From: an uncultured Tateyamaria sp.
GTDB taxonomy: Bacteria > Pseudomonadota > Alphaproteobacteria > Rhodobacterales > Rhodobacteraceae
DNA: 64,000 nt
Reading direction: 5' to 3'
NCBI RefSeq assembly: GCF_947488715.1
Contig: NZ_CANLAG010000001.1
Span: forward strand, 496,001 to 560,000
Shown: piece after piece, positions 24,975 through 33,835 of the stretch
Numbering within the stretch: the stretch's first letter is position 1
Layout of the letters: each line of letters opens with the position of its first letter
The notes under the pieces: generated by a model
Told to the model about the DNA's origin: nothing
Database searches by the model: none
The model's input: the letters and a program-made list of their open reading frames with translations, nothing else
Translations under genes and position numbers: made by a program

Positions 24975-25525
24975 ATCCGGTCTGTCATCTGCCGAATCAC
25001 ATCTGAATTGCGTCGGGCCCTTGCGAGGGCCCAGCCCCCCTGGATCAGCATGAACAGGTGTTCGGACTTGGCCTGTGCCTCGGTATCGGACAGGCCAAGC
25101 CGTTCGGCGTGGTCGTGAACTTCGGCGATCCACCCTTCGTAGATATGCCCGGCATGGTCGCGAAAGCTGTCGTTGTCCGGCCCTTCGAACAGGGTCGCGG
25201 CGATGGGGCAGGTGTCCCACCCGGTGATGTCGAAGAGTTTGGCCAACTTGTAGCACAGCGTGGTGGCACCGTCCTTGAAGGTGTCGGCGCCATCAAAGCT
25301 GGCCGCGATCAGGCGCAGCATTTCGTCTGATGCCCAGGTGGCCGACGCGAGGGCGAGGTCCGATTTTCCGTTGGGAAAGTGGTGATACAGCGACCCCTTG
25401 GGTGCGCGTGCCGTTGCCAGAATGTCTGCCATGCCGACGCCATGATACCCACGGGTCCGAAACAGGTTGGCCGCCGCAAGGATCAGGCGGTCTTTGGTCG
25501 GGCGCGGGGTGTCTGGTTTGGTCAT
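24971..25525 (-). CDS. TetR-family repressor (LmrA/YxaF-like)
   Basis: A 184-residue TetR regulator. The N-terminal DNA-binding domain (about 8-55) reads DRLILAAANLFRTRGYHGVGMADILATARAPKGSLYHHFPNGK, whose APKGSLYHHFP pattern is that of the LmrA/YxaF subgroup. The C-terminal domain has CPIAATLFEGP typical of the same group. It diverges from an alpha/beta hydrolase gene, and two TAGACC...GGTCTA dyads lie between them, so it most likely represses the hydrolase and itself. I chose ATG 25525 (MTKPDTP) with AAAGA before it; upstream extension covers the operators and is not credible. Confidence 0.9.
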   Translation of the reverse strand: MTKPDTPRPTKDRLILAAANLFRTRGYHGVGMADILATARAPKGSLYHHFPNGKSDLALASATWASDEMLRLIAASFDGADTFKDGATTLCYKLAKLFDITGWDTCPIAATLFEGPDNDSFRDHAGHIYEGWIAEVHDHAERLGLSDTEAQAKSEHLFMLIQGGWALARARRNSDVIRQMTDRI

Positions 25526-25544
25526 TCTTTGATCTTGACAGGAA

Positions 25545-25586
25545 TAGACCGATTGGTCCAGCGTGGCAATTAGACCAAGTGGTCTA
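25545..25586. promoter_or_regulatory. Two operator dyads for the divergent TetR repressor
   Basis: Site 1 is TAGACCGATTGGTCCA (25545-25560) and site 2 is TAGACCAAGTGGTCTA (25571-25586), with centres 26 bp apart. The shared TAGACC/GGTCTA arms resemble the AGACC-centred LmrA/YxaF operators known from Bacillus, which matches the type of regulator. They lie between the divergent starts at 25525 and 25614. Confidence 0.8.
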
Positions 25587-25613
25587 GTTCCTTTGGCATC
25601 CATGGAGCCCGTG

Positions 25614-26483
25614 ATGTTTGATACTTGCCCGGTGCAGCGGTCCGTTTCCGAGCGGTCACTGATGTTCAAGACCCAGGACGGCGCGGAGTTGGTGGGCCGT
25701 ATGTATTTGCCGGACCAACGTCCCTTTGCCGCCGTTGTGTTGAACAGCGCAACCGGGGTGCCACAGACGTTCTACAGCCATTTCGCGCGGTGGCTGGCCG
25801 CGGAGCGTGGTATGGCGTGTTTGACCTATGACTATCGCGGAATGGGGCGGTCCGAGGCCGGGCCATTGCGCAGGGTGCAGGCGGATATGGCGGATTGGGG
25901 CATCCGCGATCAGGTGGCCGCGCGGCGGGCTGTACGCCGTGCATTGCCCGGCACGCCGCTGTGGGTGATTGGTCATTCGCTTGGGGCGATGGTGCTGCCC
26001 AATCAGCCCGAGATGGATGATGTGGTGCGCGTGATTGGTGTGGCATCAGGCATGGTGCATCATTCCGATCATCCCTGGCCCTACCGCGCTGTGGCGTTGA
26101 ATTTCTGGTTCACCTTTGGGCCATTGGCGACCGTGTTGGCCGGTTACTTTCCCGGTAAGGCGCTGCGCCTCGGAGAGGATTTGCCGGCAGGGGTGTATTG
26201 GCAGTGGCGCAAGTGGTGCACCAGTCGCAGCTTTTATGACGCGGATATTGGCCCGGATATGCCTGGGCCGGACTGGCGGTCGGACGCGGCGGTGCGGCTG
26301 CATTCTTTTGCGGATGACGATCTGATTCCCCCGCATTGTGTTCAGCGTTTGGCGGATGTGTACGGCCCGACGGCCCAGCACGTGACCATCGATCCGCGCG
26401 CACATGGTTTGAAACAGATTGGACACATCAGTGCGTTTTCGCGGCGCAACAAGGCGATTTGGAGCACGTTGCTGGAAAACTAG
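25614..26483 (+). CDS. Alpha/beta-fold hydrolase, TetR-controlled
   Basis: A 289-residue serine hydrolase. The nucleophile elbow is GHSLGA (about 122-127), an oxyanion-side motif is YDYRGMGRSE (about 79-88), and the likely acid and base are the Asp in FADDDLIPP and the His in DPRAHGLKQ. The family includes esterases and acyl hydrolases; the substrate is not evident. GGAG six bases upstream supports ATG 25614 over ATG 25602. The TAGACC operators immediately upstream suggest induction by a ligand of the neighbouring TetR protein. Confidence 0.85.
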   Translation: MFDTCPVQRSVSERSLMFKTQDGAELVGRMYLPDQRPFAAVVLNSATGVPQTFYSHFARWLAAERGMACLTYDYRGMGRSEAGPLRRVQADMADWGIRDQVAARRAVRRALPGTPLWVIGHSLGAMVLPNQPEMDDVVRVIGVASGMVHHSDHPWPYRAVALNFWFTFGPLATVLAGYFPGKALRLGEDLPAGVYWQWRKWCTSRSFYDADIGPDMPGPDWRSDAAVRLHSFADDDLIPPHCVQRLADVYGPTAQHVTIDPRAHGLKQIGHISAFSRRNKAIWSTLLEN

Positions 26484-26536
26484 GGGCGGGTGGCGCGTGC
26501 GGCGGCGACCACGTCGCGCGCCTGCATGCGTTTGGT

Positions 26537-26629
26537 GAGAGATTGACAACGACCCAAGCGGGGCTCGTTACGGCTGCTTCCTTCCGGATCTGACCGGGTT
26601 GGCGAGGCGCTCGCCCGCGCCAACCTCTC
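26537..26629 (-). ncRNA. ffs: Signal recognition particle RNA, bacterial small type (4.5S)
   Basis: The minus strand carries the universal domain IV core (GGTCAGATCCGGAAGGAAGCAGCC type, with GGTCAG, GGAAGGAAGCAGCC), flanked by GCCAACCC and its pairing partner. The ends GAGAGGTTG and CAATCTCTC pair over 9 bp, which fixes the boundaries at about 93 nt. The RNA binds Ffh and targets membrane proteins to the translocon. CTATAT, about 12 bases before the 5' end on the minus strand, is a likely -10 box. Confidence 0.95.
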
Positions 26630-26672
26630 GACGGGTGATATAGTCGGGCGATGGCCGTGATGCAAGGGTCGC

Positions 26673-28499
26673 TCAGAGGGTCACGCGGACGTTCAGAAAC
26701 CCTTTGTCCGAGAGGCCGATGGGCTCTGGTGCGAGGGGGGCGATGTCATCCAGGTGCGCCTCGGCGTCGGGCGAGGTCTGGATCACCACCGTTTGGCCAA
26801 GGTCCGGTGCGAACCGCCAGACCGATCCGTCAGGCCCGTTCGATCCCGCGCCATTGGCGAGTTCCGCGCGCACGGCCTGTGCCAGATCAATGTCGGTGCG
26901 CACGATGTTCGTGTCGTGGGTCAGTCCGGGAAACACGCCGCCACCTGCACCCCTATAGCTGGTCATCGCCACGAGAAAGGTATGCGTTGGTTCCAGCGCA
27001 ATGCCATCATAGGACAAGGACACGATGCGTTGCGCGTCGGGGTCGATGCACCGGCCAGCGGCGTCATAGCGTGCGGGTTGGAACGGGTCGATCACCGTGT
27101 CCAGCCCGTGCAAGCTGTCGAAGTTAAACGAGGGCGCGAGGGCGTTCACAAGCAGCGTGTCGGGTGTGTGGTCCGGTGCGAAATAGGCTGCGGCGCGTTC
27201 GGCCCATTCCTGCAATTCGGCGCCTGTCATCACGGCGGCCCAAACGGCATTGGGATAGGGCACCATCATCGCGACGTGCCGTTCGCGGATTACACCCTCT
27301 GGCACGTTGACATAGTGGTCTGGCCCGGAGAGTCCGCCGACCGCCATGGGTGCCACTGCCGACAGCAGCGGCAAGGCAGAGAGCGATGTGTCGACCACCT
27401 TGTCCGCGATGGCGTTGCGCATCGCACCCGCTACCAGCGCGTTGGCTGTGCCGGATTGAAGCATGTCGAAATAGCTGTGAAAGCCGCGATCGACTTTGAT
27501 GATCGGAGCATCGAGTGCAGCACGGGTTGCAGATACGGCGGGGGCGGCGATGGCGGTGACGGACCGGTCCGGCAGGTGCCGGATGTCCGGGTTGTGCAAG
27601 GCCGTCACGTGGCTGGCGGCGCGCCATTTGTCCTTTTCCCAGCGCAGGCCCAAGTCGATCACACCAAGCGTCTGTGCGGCAAATCCGGGCATCACGGCCG
27701 GAATGCCGTGTACGGTGGATTTATCGGGGTCCGTGCGGTCATCGCCGTCATGGTCGGGGGCGGGGAACATCTTGTGCGTGTGGCCGAGGATCATCGCGTC
27801 GATCCCCCGGACGCGCGCCGCCATCGCGGTGGCAAAGTTCTCGCCCTCGGGGTCCGGCACGGCGACAAGACCGCTGTGGCACAGCATGATGACGATGTCC
27901 GCGCCGTCGCGCCGCAACAGGCGCACGGCGCGTTGTGCCGCCGACACCCCGTCGTCAAAGGCCACGCGCCCGATCAGGTGCCGGTGGTTCCAGATAGCTG
28001 TTTGCGGTGGCAGGACCGAGGTGATGCCGATGGCGAGTGGGCGGCTCTGCCCATCCGAGCAGGCGACCTGGCGGTTGAGGATCACACCGGATTGCGCGCC
28101 GTGGACGGTCCCCTTGATCAGGCTGGCGCACAGGACGGGGGCGTCCAGTTGGCCAATGATGCGTTCCAGAAAGGGCAAGCCAAAGTCGAAGTCGTGGTTC
28201 CCGAGGCCCAGTGCATCATAGTCAAGCGCATTGGCCACGCCGGGCCAGGGGTGCGGGACGCCAGAGCGCGGGCGGGCGCAGATGTCGCCCATGGGCGTCC
28301 CCTGAAGCGTGTCGCCATTGTCGAGCAGCAAACAGGTTCCCGGTGCAGCCCGGCGGGCGGCTGCGATGCTGTGGGTCAGCACATCCATGCCACGTCCGGC
28401 TGTCACGGTGTTGCGAAGCGCGTCCCAGCCGGTCACATGCATATGGATGTCTGACGTCGCCAGAATGCGCAGATCTGCATGTATCTTGGTTGAGCCCAT
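26673..28499 (-). CDS. 5'-nucleotidase/2',3'-cyclic-nucleotide 2'-phosphodiesterase family protein
   Basis: A 608-residue metallophosphoesterase related to CpdB. All metal-binding motifs of the N-terminal domain are present: LATSDIHMH (about 14-22), LDNGDTLQGT (about 59-68), LGNHDFDFG (about 97-105), MLCHSG and LGHTHKMF. The C-terminal 5'-nucleotidase domain carries SYDGIALEPT and SYRGAGGGVFPG (base-stacking region). Substrates would be nucleoside 2',3'-cyclic phosphates or nucleotides. Unusually for this mostly periplasmic family there is no signal peptide: the metal-binding Asp-His comes within 20 residues of the start. RNase T2, which makes such cyclic products, is encoded 9 kb away. Confidence 0.92.
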   Translation of the reverse strand: MGSTKIHADLRILATSDIHMHVTGWDALRNTVTAGRGMDVLTHSIAAARRAAPGTCLLLDNGDTLQGTPMGDICARPRSGVPHPWPGVANALDYDALGLGNHDFDFGLPFLERIIGQLDAPVLCASLIKGTVHGAQSGVILNRQVACSDGQSRPLAIGITSVLPPQTAIWNHRHLIGRVAFDDGVSAAQRAVRLLRRDGADIVIMLCHSGLVAVPDPEGENFATAMAARVRGIDAMILGHTHKMFPAPDHDGDDRTDPDKSTVHGIPAVMPGFAAQTLGVIDLGLRWEKDKWRAASHVTALHNPDIRHLPDRSVTAIAAPAVSATRAALDAPIIKVDRGFHSYFDMLQSGTANALVAGAMRNAIADKVVDTSLSALPLLSAVAPMAVGGLSGPDHYVNVPEGVIRERHVAMMVPYPNAVWAAVMTGAELQEWAERAAAYFAPDHTPDTLLVNALAPSFNFDSLHGLDTVIDPFQPARYDAAGRCIDPDAQRIVSLSYDGIALEPTHTFLVAMTSYRGAGGGVFPGLTHDTNIVRTDIDLAQAVRAELANGAGSNGPDGSVWRFAPDLGQTVVIQTSPDAEAHLDDIAPLAPEPIGLSDKGFLNVRVTL

Positions 28500-28659
28500 A
28501 CACTCAATTGCACCTTAAAGTAGAGTAAATGCAAGCCCTCGCGGGGGCTGGCCTGTTAATCATTCGGGCAGGTGCGGCGCATTTGCCGAGGTTGAAAACA
28601 TTGCGCCCGGTCTGGGTCCGTGCCAAGCCTTGCCGCGTGAGGCGCAGGGAGGGCAGGCC

Positions 28660-29628
28660 ATGAAACATGCGGAGACGGTGACGTTTGGAGGGTCGGGTCT
28701 GGACCGTGCGGCCGAGCTGCGTGGGGATGATGCGGCGCTGGCTGCGGCGCGGGAGGACGCCTCTGCCCGCGCGTTGGTCCTGTGGCGTGGCAAGCCGCTG
28801 ATTTGCAGCACGCGCCCGGCCCATGTTCTGCGTCTGGCGATGGATCACCCGATTCTCGAGGATGCGACTGAGCCGCCTGTGTTTCTGGGCCGGGAGGACG
28901 GCGCGCCACGCTTTGCGTTTGATGTGTCGCGGTGGGCTCCGGCGGTGCTGGACGCGGCGGCGCTGGGTGGGTTTCTGGATCCTACGGAGCAGCATCATCC
29001 GGCCTGTGGCACGGATGAGGTTTTTGCAGAATTGCGGCGGGTGATGACCTGGCTGACGCCGCGCGATGCGGAATTGGCGGCAACGGCCAAGGCGGTGTTT
29101 GGCTGGCATGCGAGCCACGGTTTCTGCGCCAGATGCGGAGCAGCATCAGAGGTCACAATGGCCGGGTGGCAGCGCACCTGCCCGGACTGTGGCGCACATC
29201 ATTTTCCGCGCACCGACCCGGTGGTCATCATGTTGATCACCCATGGCAACAGCGTTTTGATGGGGCGGTCACCGGGTTGGCCGGAGGGGATGTATTCCCT
29301 GCTCGCGGGTTTTGTCGAACCCGGAGAGACGCTGGAGGCCGCGGTGCGGCGCGAGGTGTTCGAAGAGGCGGGCGTTCGGGTAGGGCATGTGGATTACCTG
29401 TCGAGCCAGCCCTGGCCGTTTCCGGCATCGTTGATGTTCGGGTGCCGCGGTGTGGCAACCAGTGATGCGATCACCATTGATCCCGCCGAGATCGAGGATG
29501 CGCTGTGGGTGACGCGCGAAGAGATGATGAATGTTTTTGCAGGTGATCATCCGTCGATCCTGCCAGCGCGCAAAGGTGCAATTGCGCATTTTTTGCTGGA
29601 GAACTGGCTTGCGGACACGCTGGATTAA
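28660..29628 (+). CDS. nudC: NAD+ diphosphatase
   Basis: A 322-residue Nudix hydrolase that cleaves NADH/NAD+ to NMN(H) and AMP and can remove NAD caps from RNA. The zinc ribbon has Cys 156, 159, 174 and 177 (CARC, CPDC). The Nudix box lies at 217-239 (GFVEPGETLEAAV, REVFEEAGV), and the NADH-specific SQPWPFP motif follows at 249-255. AGGGAGGG six bases before ATG 28660 fixes the start. It diverges from the phosphoesterase gene across 160 bases and is followed at 39 bases by an SRPBCC protein, probably in the same transcript. Confidence 0.95.
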   Translation: MKHAETVTFGGSGLDRAAELRGDDAALAAAREDASARALVLWRGKPLICSTRPAHVLRLAMDHPILEDATEPPVFLGREDGAPRFAFDVSRWAPAVLDAAALGGFLDPTEQHHPACGTDEVFAELRRVMTWLTPRDAELAATAKAVFGWHASHGFCARCGAASEVTMAGWQRTCPDCGAHHFPRTDPVVIMLITHGNSVLMGRSPGWPEGMYSLLAGFVEPGETLEAAVRREVFEEAGVRVGHVDYLSSQPWPFPASLMFGCRGVATSDAITIDPAEIEDALWVTREEMMNVFAGDHPSILPARKGAIAHFLLENWLADTLD

Positions 29629-29667
29629 GACGACACTGCCGACAGTTGGGACAAGCAGGCAGATCAC

Positions 29668-30135
29668 ATGAAATTCTCCGCACGGGAAGATATCGCAGCC
29701 CCTATCGACCAGGTGTTTGCGGCCTTGTGCGATTTCGAGGGGTTTGAGCGTCAGGCGATGCGCCGCGGTGCAGATGTGCAGCGGGTGGATCCGCTGACGC
29801 AGGCCGGGGCCGGGATGAAGTGGCAGGTTGCCTTTTCGATGCGTGGCCGGAAGCGCGATGTCAGCATCGAGCTGGTGCGTTTCGATGTGCCCAATGAGCT
29901 GGTGTTTGACGTGAAATCGACCGGGATTGATGGCGATTTTTCGGTCGAATTGTTGGCGTTGTCGCGCAATCGGACACGTATGGCGATTGCGCTGGATATC
30001 ACGCCATTGAACCTGTCGGCGCGTTTGCTGGTGCAGTCGCTGAAGCTGGCGAAGAACAACCTCAACAAGCGGTTCAAGCTGCGGGTTGCGGAATATGCGA
30101 AAGGTCTGGAGGACCGGCTGCAGCGCAGCGCCTAG
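29668..30135 (+). CDS. SRPBCC (polyketide cyclase/lipid-binding) superfamily protein
   Basis: A 155-residue START-like helix-grip protein. It begins with the typical MKFSAREDIAAPIDQVFAALCDFEGFERQAM and ends in a long amphipathic helix (LNLSARLLVQSLKLAKNNLNKRFKLRV). The fold binds hydrophobic ligands; there are no motifs for a defined reaction. It follows nudC in the same direction. The TAG stop is the first codon of palindrome copy B. Confidence 0.82.
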   Translation: MKFSAREDIAAPIDQVFAALCDFEGFERQAMRRGADVQRVDPLTQAGAGMKWQVAFSMRGRKRDVSIELVRFDVPNELVFDVKSTGIDGDFSVELLALSRNRTRMAIALDITPLNLSARLLVQSLKLAKNNLNKRFKLRVAEYAKGLEDRLQRSA

Positions 30136-30195
30136 GCCGCCGGGTGCTCTGTTTGTCCCGTGACCGGGACAAAGGCGCCCACCCGCCGACCCTTA
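30133..30195. repeat. Intergenic palindrome, copy B (of four)
   Basis: The inner hairpin TTTGTCCCG-TGAC-CGGGACAAA (30152-30173, 9 bp) has the same TGAC loop as copy A but a different, longer stem. The right flank is GGCGCCCACCCGCCGACCC (30174-30192). The left edge contains the TAG stop of the SRPBCC gene and the right edge TTA is the TAA stop of the convergent pheA, so one element closes both genes. Confidence 0.8.
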
Positions 30196-31023
30196 GTCGC
30201 GCCCGGTTGCGGCGGGGTAGACGCCGAGAATGTCCAAACGGTTGGTGAAGTAGTCCAGTTCCTCGAGCGCGCGGGCGACATGGGGGTCATCGGGGTGACC
30301 TTCGACGTCGGCGTAGAATTGGGTGGCTGTGAAGGCGCCGCCAACCATATAGCTTTCCAGTTTTGTCATGTTCACGCCATTGGTGGCAAAGCCGCCCATG
30401 GCCTTGTAGAGTGCTGCGGGGATGTTGCGGACTTCAAAGACGAAAGTGGTGATCATCTTGTCCCCGCGTCGACTAGTGTCGGCGTCTGGTGACATCAGCA
30501 GGAAGCGGGTTGTGTTGTGTCCTTCGTCTTCGATGTCGGTGGCCAGAACGGTCAGCCCGTAGATGTCCGCAGCGACGGCTGAGGCCAGCGCGCCCACGCC
30601 ACGTTCGCCGGATTGGGCGATGGCTGCGGCAGCGCCTGCGCTGTCCGGGGCGGCTTCGGCGGTGATTCCATTTGCGTCGAGAAAGGCGCGCGCCTGCGGG
30701 ATCAGCACGGGGTGCGCGCGGACCAGTTGGATGTCTTGCAATGATTGTTCGGGCAGGGCCATCATCGCGATGCGCACGCGGACAAATGCCTCGCCGACAA
30801 TGTGCAGCCCACTTTGGGGCAGGAGGCGGTGGATATCGGCCACACGCCCATAGGTCGTGTTTTCGACCGGCAGCATGGCCATATCGGCATCGCCGTTGCG
30901 CACGGCCTCGATGACGTTTTCAAAGGCGTGGCAGGGGATGGGTTCGGCGTTCGGGCGGGCCTTGAGCACGGCCTCGTGGCCGTAGGCGCCCAAATCCCCC
31001 TGAAATGCGATGCGGTCTGCCAT
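30193..31023 (-). CDS. pheA: Prephenate dehydratase
   Basis: A 276-residue monofunctional prephenate dehydratase for phenylalanine synthesis (no chorismate mutase domain). The catalytic domain starts IAFQGDLGAYGHEA and contains the essential Thr-Arg in NTTRFLLMS (about 175-183). An ACT domain follows for Phe feedback, with LYKAMGGFATNGVNMTKLESYM where the common ESRP is ESYM. ATG 31023 is chosen over GTG 31059. It diverges from the cytochrome c gene; the stop lies in palindrome copy B. Confidence 0.94.
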   Translation of the reverse strand: MADRIAFQGDLGAYGHEAVLKARPNAEPIPCHAFENVIEAVRNGDADMAMLPVENTTYGRVADIHRLLPQSGLHIVGEAFVRVRIAMMALPEQSLQDIQLVRAHPVLIPQARAFLDANGITAEAAPDSAGAAAAIAQSGERGVGALASAVAADIYGLTVLATDIEDEGHNTTRFLLMSPDADTSRRGDKMITTFVFEVRNIPAALYKAMGGFATNGVNMTKLESYMVGGAFTATQFYADVEGHPDDPHVARALEELDYFTNRLDILGVYPAATGRD

Positions 31024-31171
31024 GTCTGTGCCTGCCTTGTCATACGTCTTTTTCGTCACTGCGCGCGAGGCAGGGCGATTGGTCGCGGTATCTATACCTT
31101 GCCAGTGACAAGGGGAAGCAATAGATACCCGCCGGAAAGAACAACATTCACGTCACGGGAACCGTATCCAC

Positions 31172-31684
31172 ATGTTCGACACGATGACCTTTACCAAGAT
31201 CGCCAGCAGCCTGTGCGGGGCGTTGCTGGTGCTTTTGCTCGGCAAATGGGCCGCCGAAGAGATTTACCATTCCGGCGGTCACGGTGGCGGTGAACAGTCC
31301 TATGTGATCGACACCGGTGTAGAGGATGCACCTGCGGATGAACCCGAAGTCGATTTCTCTGTCGTGCTGGCGTCTGCGGACGTTGCCGATGGTGCCAAGG
31401 TGTTCCGCAAATGCTCGGCCTGTCACAAGGTGGAAGACGGTGCGAACGGCACTGGCCCGCACCTCTATGGTGTTGTTGGCCGTGAGATTGCGTCGGTCGC
31501 TGATTACGGATCGTATTCCGGCACATTGACCGGTCTGGAAGGCGACTGGACGCCTGAGCAGCTGAACGGTTTCCTTGAGAACCCCAAATCCTGGGCATCC
31601 GGGACCACAATGGCGTTCAACGGTCTGGGCAAAATCGAAGATCGGGCGAATGTCATCGCCTACCTGGACAGCCTCGACGACTGA
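31172..31684 (+). CDS. Membrane-anchored c-type cytochrome
   Basis: A 170-residue class I cytochrome c. An uncleaved N-terminal anchor (about 8-25, TKIASSLCGALLVLLLGKW) and a flexible acidic Gly-rich linker precede the haem domain: haem-binding CSACH (81-85), GTGPHLYGVVGR, and the axial Met in SGTTMAFNGL. The architecture matches alphaproteobacterial cytochrome c_y/c552 (CycM), which carries electrons from the bc1 complex to terminal oxidases. A strong terminator follows. Confidence 0.92.
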   Translation: MFDTMTFTKIASSLCGALLVLLLGKWAAEEIYHSGGHGGGEQSYVIDTGVEDAPADEPEVDFSVVLASADVADGAKVFRKCSACHKVEDGANGTGPHLYGVVGREIASVADYGSYSGTLTGLEGDWTPEQLNGFLENPKSWASGTTMAFNGLGKIEDRANVIAYLDSLDD

Positions 31685-31708
31685 TTGTTACAGACCTGAC
31701 CTGTTTTT

Positions 31709-31740
31709 AAGGCCGCTGGCGCTCTGCTGGCGGCCTTTTT
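31709..31740 (+). terminator. Rho-independent terminator of the cytochrome c gene
   Basis: AAGGCCGC pairs with GCGGCCTT (8 bp) around a loop rich in GGC/GCT, then TTTTT. It lies 25 bases after the stop. Confidence 0.9.
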
Positions 31741-31878
31741 CTATGCTGGATGTTACAGTTCGGTCACGTAGCAAGGCGCTTGATCACATATTCTCAAGTT
31801 GCCTATTGGCGCGCCCCGGCATTAGCTTACCTTTCAATGACAAGACGGCCCCGAACGCCACAGACAGGAGGATCAGCC

Positions 31879-33831
31879 ATGCGCCCGACCCGCAGCAAAG
31901 ACCAAGCCGAAGCCCGCGTTATCGCAGCGCGAAACAGGTACATGACCTGGGCGGCCCTGGGGGTGTTGGGTTTGATCGTGACGCTGGCCCTGTCGACCAT
32001 CGCGCGCGCGGCCGAACATGAGAACATCATCACCTCGCATGGCTATTCCTTTTACGGGGAACTGACGTATCCCGAGGATTATCCGCATTTCGACTATGTG
32101 AACCCGGATGCGCCCAAGGGCGGAGAAATCGCGCTGGGCACGGTTGGCACGTTTGACAGCGTAAACCCATACTCTCGCAAAGGTCGGGCGGCGGGGCTGT
32201 CGTCGATCATGTATGAGAACCTGTTTGCCGAGGGAATCAACGCGGCGGCCCTGCCTGCTGATACTTATGCCGAATATTACTGCCTGCTCTGTGAGCGCTT
32301 GGAGTATGACGAAGGCAAGAACTGGGTCATCTTTCACATGCGCCCCGAAGCACGGTTTTCCGACGGGTCGCCAGTGACGGCGCATGACATCGCGTTTTCG
32401 CACAACCTGCTTTTGGATCAGGGTTTGAAATCCTACGCAGATGCGGTGCGCAAACGGATTCCCAATGTTGAGGTGCTGGATGACTACCGGGTCAAATTCT
32501 ACTTTACGCCCGGCATTTCGCGTCGGTCACTGATCAGCCAGGTGGGCAATGTCCCGGCCTGGTCCAAAAAGTGGTACGAGGAAAACGATGCCCGCCTTGA
32601 TGAGCAGCGTCTGACAACCTCGCCCGGTTCGGGACCCTATATGATCGACAGCATCGATGTGAACCGACGCATTGTTTACAAGCGTAACCCCGACTACTGG
32701 GGCAAGGATTTGCCGGTCAACAAGGGGCGCGCAAATTTCGACAAGATCCGGTTGGAGTATTTTGGCGATGCCGAGGCCCTGTTCCAGGGTTTTCTGGCGG
32801 GTGCATACACGATCCGCTCGGAAGGCGATTCAAAGAAGTGGTCGACAGGCTACAACGCGCCAAAGGTCCAGAACGGGTCGATCGTCACCAAGGAATTGCC
32901 TGACGGCAACCCGCCTGTGCCAACGGGTATGGTCTATAACCTCAGCTCGCCCGTCTTTGCCGACCGCCGTGTGCGCGAGGCGATTGCCTTGGGGTACAAT
33001 TTCGAGTGGACCAACGCATCGCTGCAATTCGGGCTGTTTTCACAGCGCAAGTCGTTTTCCGAGGGGACCGAGGTTATGGCAACCGGGACACCCGAAGGCG
33101 CCGAACTGGCGTTCCTGAAGGGGCTTGGTGATATTGTACCGGACGCGCTGTTCAATGAGGATGTGCGTGTGCCGCACACGTCGAACGAGGCGCGGTTGTT
33201 TGACCGGCGCAATGCGCGCAAGGCGATGGCGCTGCTTGACGAAGCGGGTTGGACCGTGGGCGACGACGGGATGCGCCGCAATGCAGATGGCCAAGTGCTG
33301 ACGGTCAAGTTTCTGACGGCGTCGACATCTTCGGACACTTTGACCGGCGTGATCGAGAATTTTGCCTCAAATGTGAGAAAGCTGGGCGTGGATCTGCGGA
33401 TCGAAGAGGTCGACAGCTCGCAATACACAGCGCGTCGCCGGGACCGCGACTATGACATGATCTTTTTCCAATATGCCGCGTTCCAGGGCACGGGTACGGG
33501 TCTTGCCCAGTATTACGGGTCCGAGACATCCGCGTTCTCGTTGTTCAACCCCGCCGGTCTCGCCAGCCCGCTGGTGGACGCGATCATCGAGGCATCCTTG
33601 TTGGTGGAAACCCGCGAAGAGGAAGTGGCGTCGGTCATGGCGTTGGACCGTGCGCTGCGTCACGAGCTGATCATGATCCCTGTGTGGTACAATCCAAACC
33701 ACTGGGTCGCCTACTACGACATGTTCGAGTACCCGGACCCCTTGCCGCCCTTTGCCTTGGGACGCCTGGATTTCTGGTGGCACAATGCCGAGAAAGAAGC
33801 GGAACTGCGCGCCTCTGGCGCCCTGAGGTAA
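31879..33831 (+). CDS. yejA: Periplasmic peptide-binding protein of the Yej ABC transporter
   Basis: A 650-residue extracellular solute-binding protein, family 5. A long N-region and membrane segment (about 25-45, [21 protein letters not shown]) act as signal peptide. The mature part shows [38 protein letters not shown] and WWHNAEKE, typical of YejA. The transporter takes up oligopeptides and, in enterobacteria, microcin C. AGGAGG seven bases before ATG 31879 fixes the start. It heads the operon yejA-yejB-yejE-yejF, whose genes touch or overlap. Confidence 0.93.
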   Translation: MRPTRSKDQAEARVIAARNRYMTWAALGVLGLIVTLALSTIARAAEHENIITSHGYSFYGELTYPEDYPHFDYVNPDAPKGGEIALGTVGTFDSVNPYSRKGRAAGLSSIMYENLFAEGINAAALPADTYAEYYCLLCERLEYDEGKNWVIFHMRPEARFSDGSPVTAHDIAFSHNLLLDQGLKSYADAVRKRIPNVEVLDDYRVKFYFTPGISRRSLISQVGNVPAWSKKWYEENDARLDEQRLTTSPGSGPYMIDSIDVNRRIVYKRNPDYWGKDLPVNKGRANFDKIRLEYFGDAEALFQGFLAGAYTIRSEGDSKKWSTGYNAPKVQNGSIVTKELPDGNPPVPTGMVYNLSSPVFADRRVREAIALGYNFEWTNASLQFGLFSQRKSFSEGTEVMATGTPEGAELAFLKGLGDIVPDALFNEDVRVPHTSNEARLFDRRNARKAMALLDEAGWTVGDDGMRRNADGQVLTVKFLTASTSSDTLTGVIENFASNVRKLGVDLRIEEVDSSQYTARRRDRDYDMIFFQYAAFQGTGTGLAQYYGSETSAFSLFNPAGLASPLVDAIIEASLLVETREEEVASVMALDRALRHELIMIPVWYNPNHWVAYYDMFEYPDPLPPFALGRLDFWWHNAEKEAELRASGALR

Positions 33832-33835
33832 GCCG

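Noticed and set aside
26754-28454. A 566-codon plus-strand frame opposite the CpdB-like gene
   Set aside because: The sense gene has every metallophosphoesterase motif in order; the antisense product has none and is compositionally typical of shadow frames.
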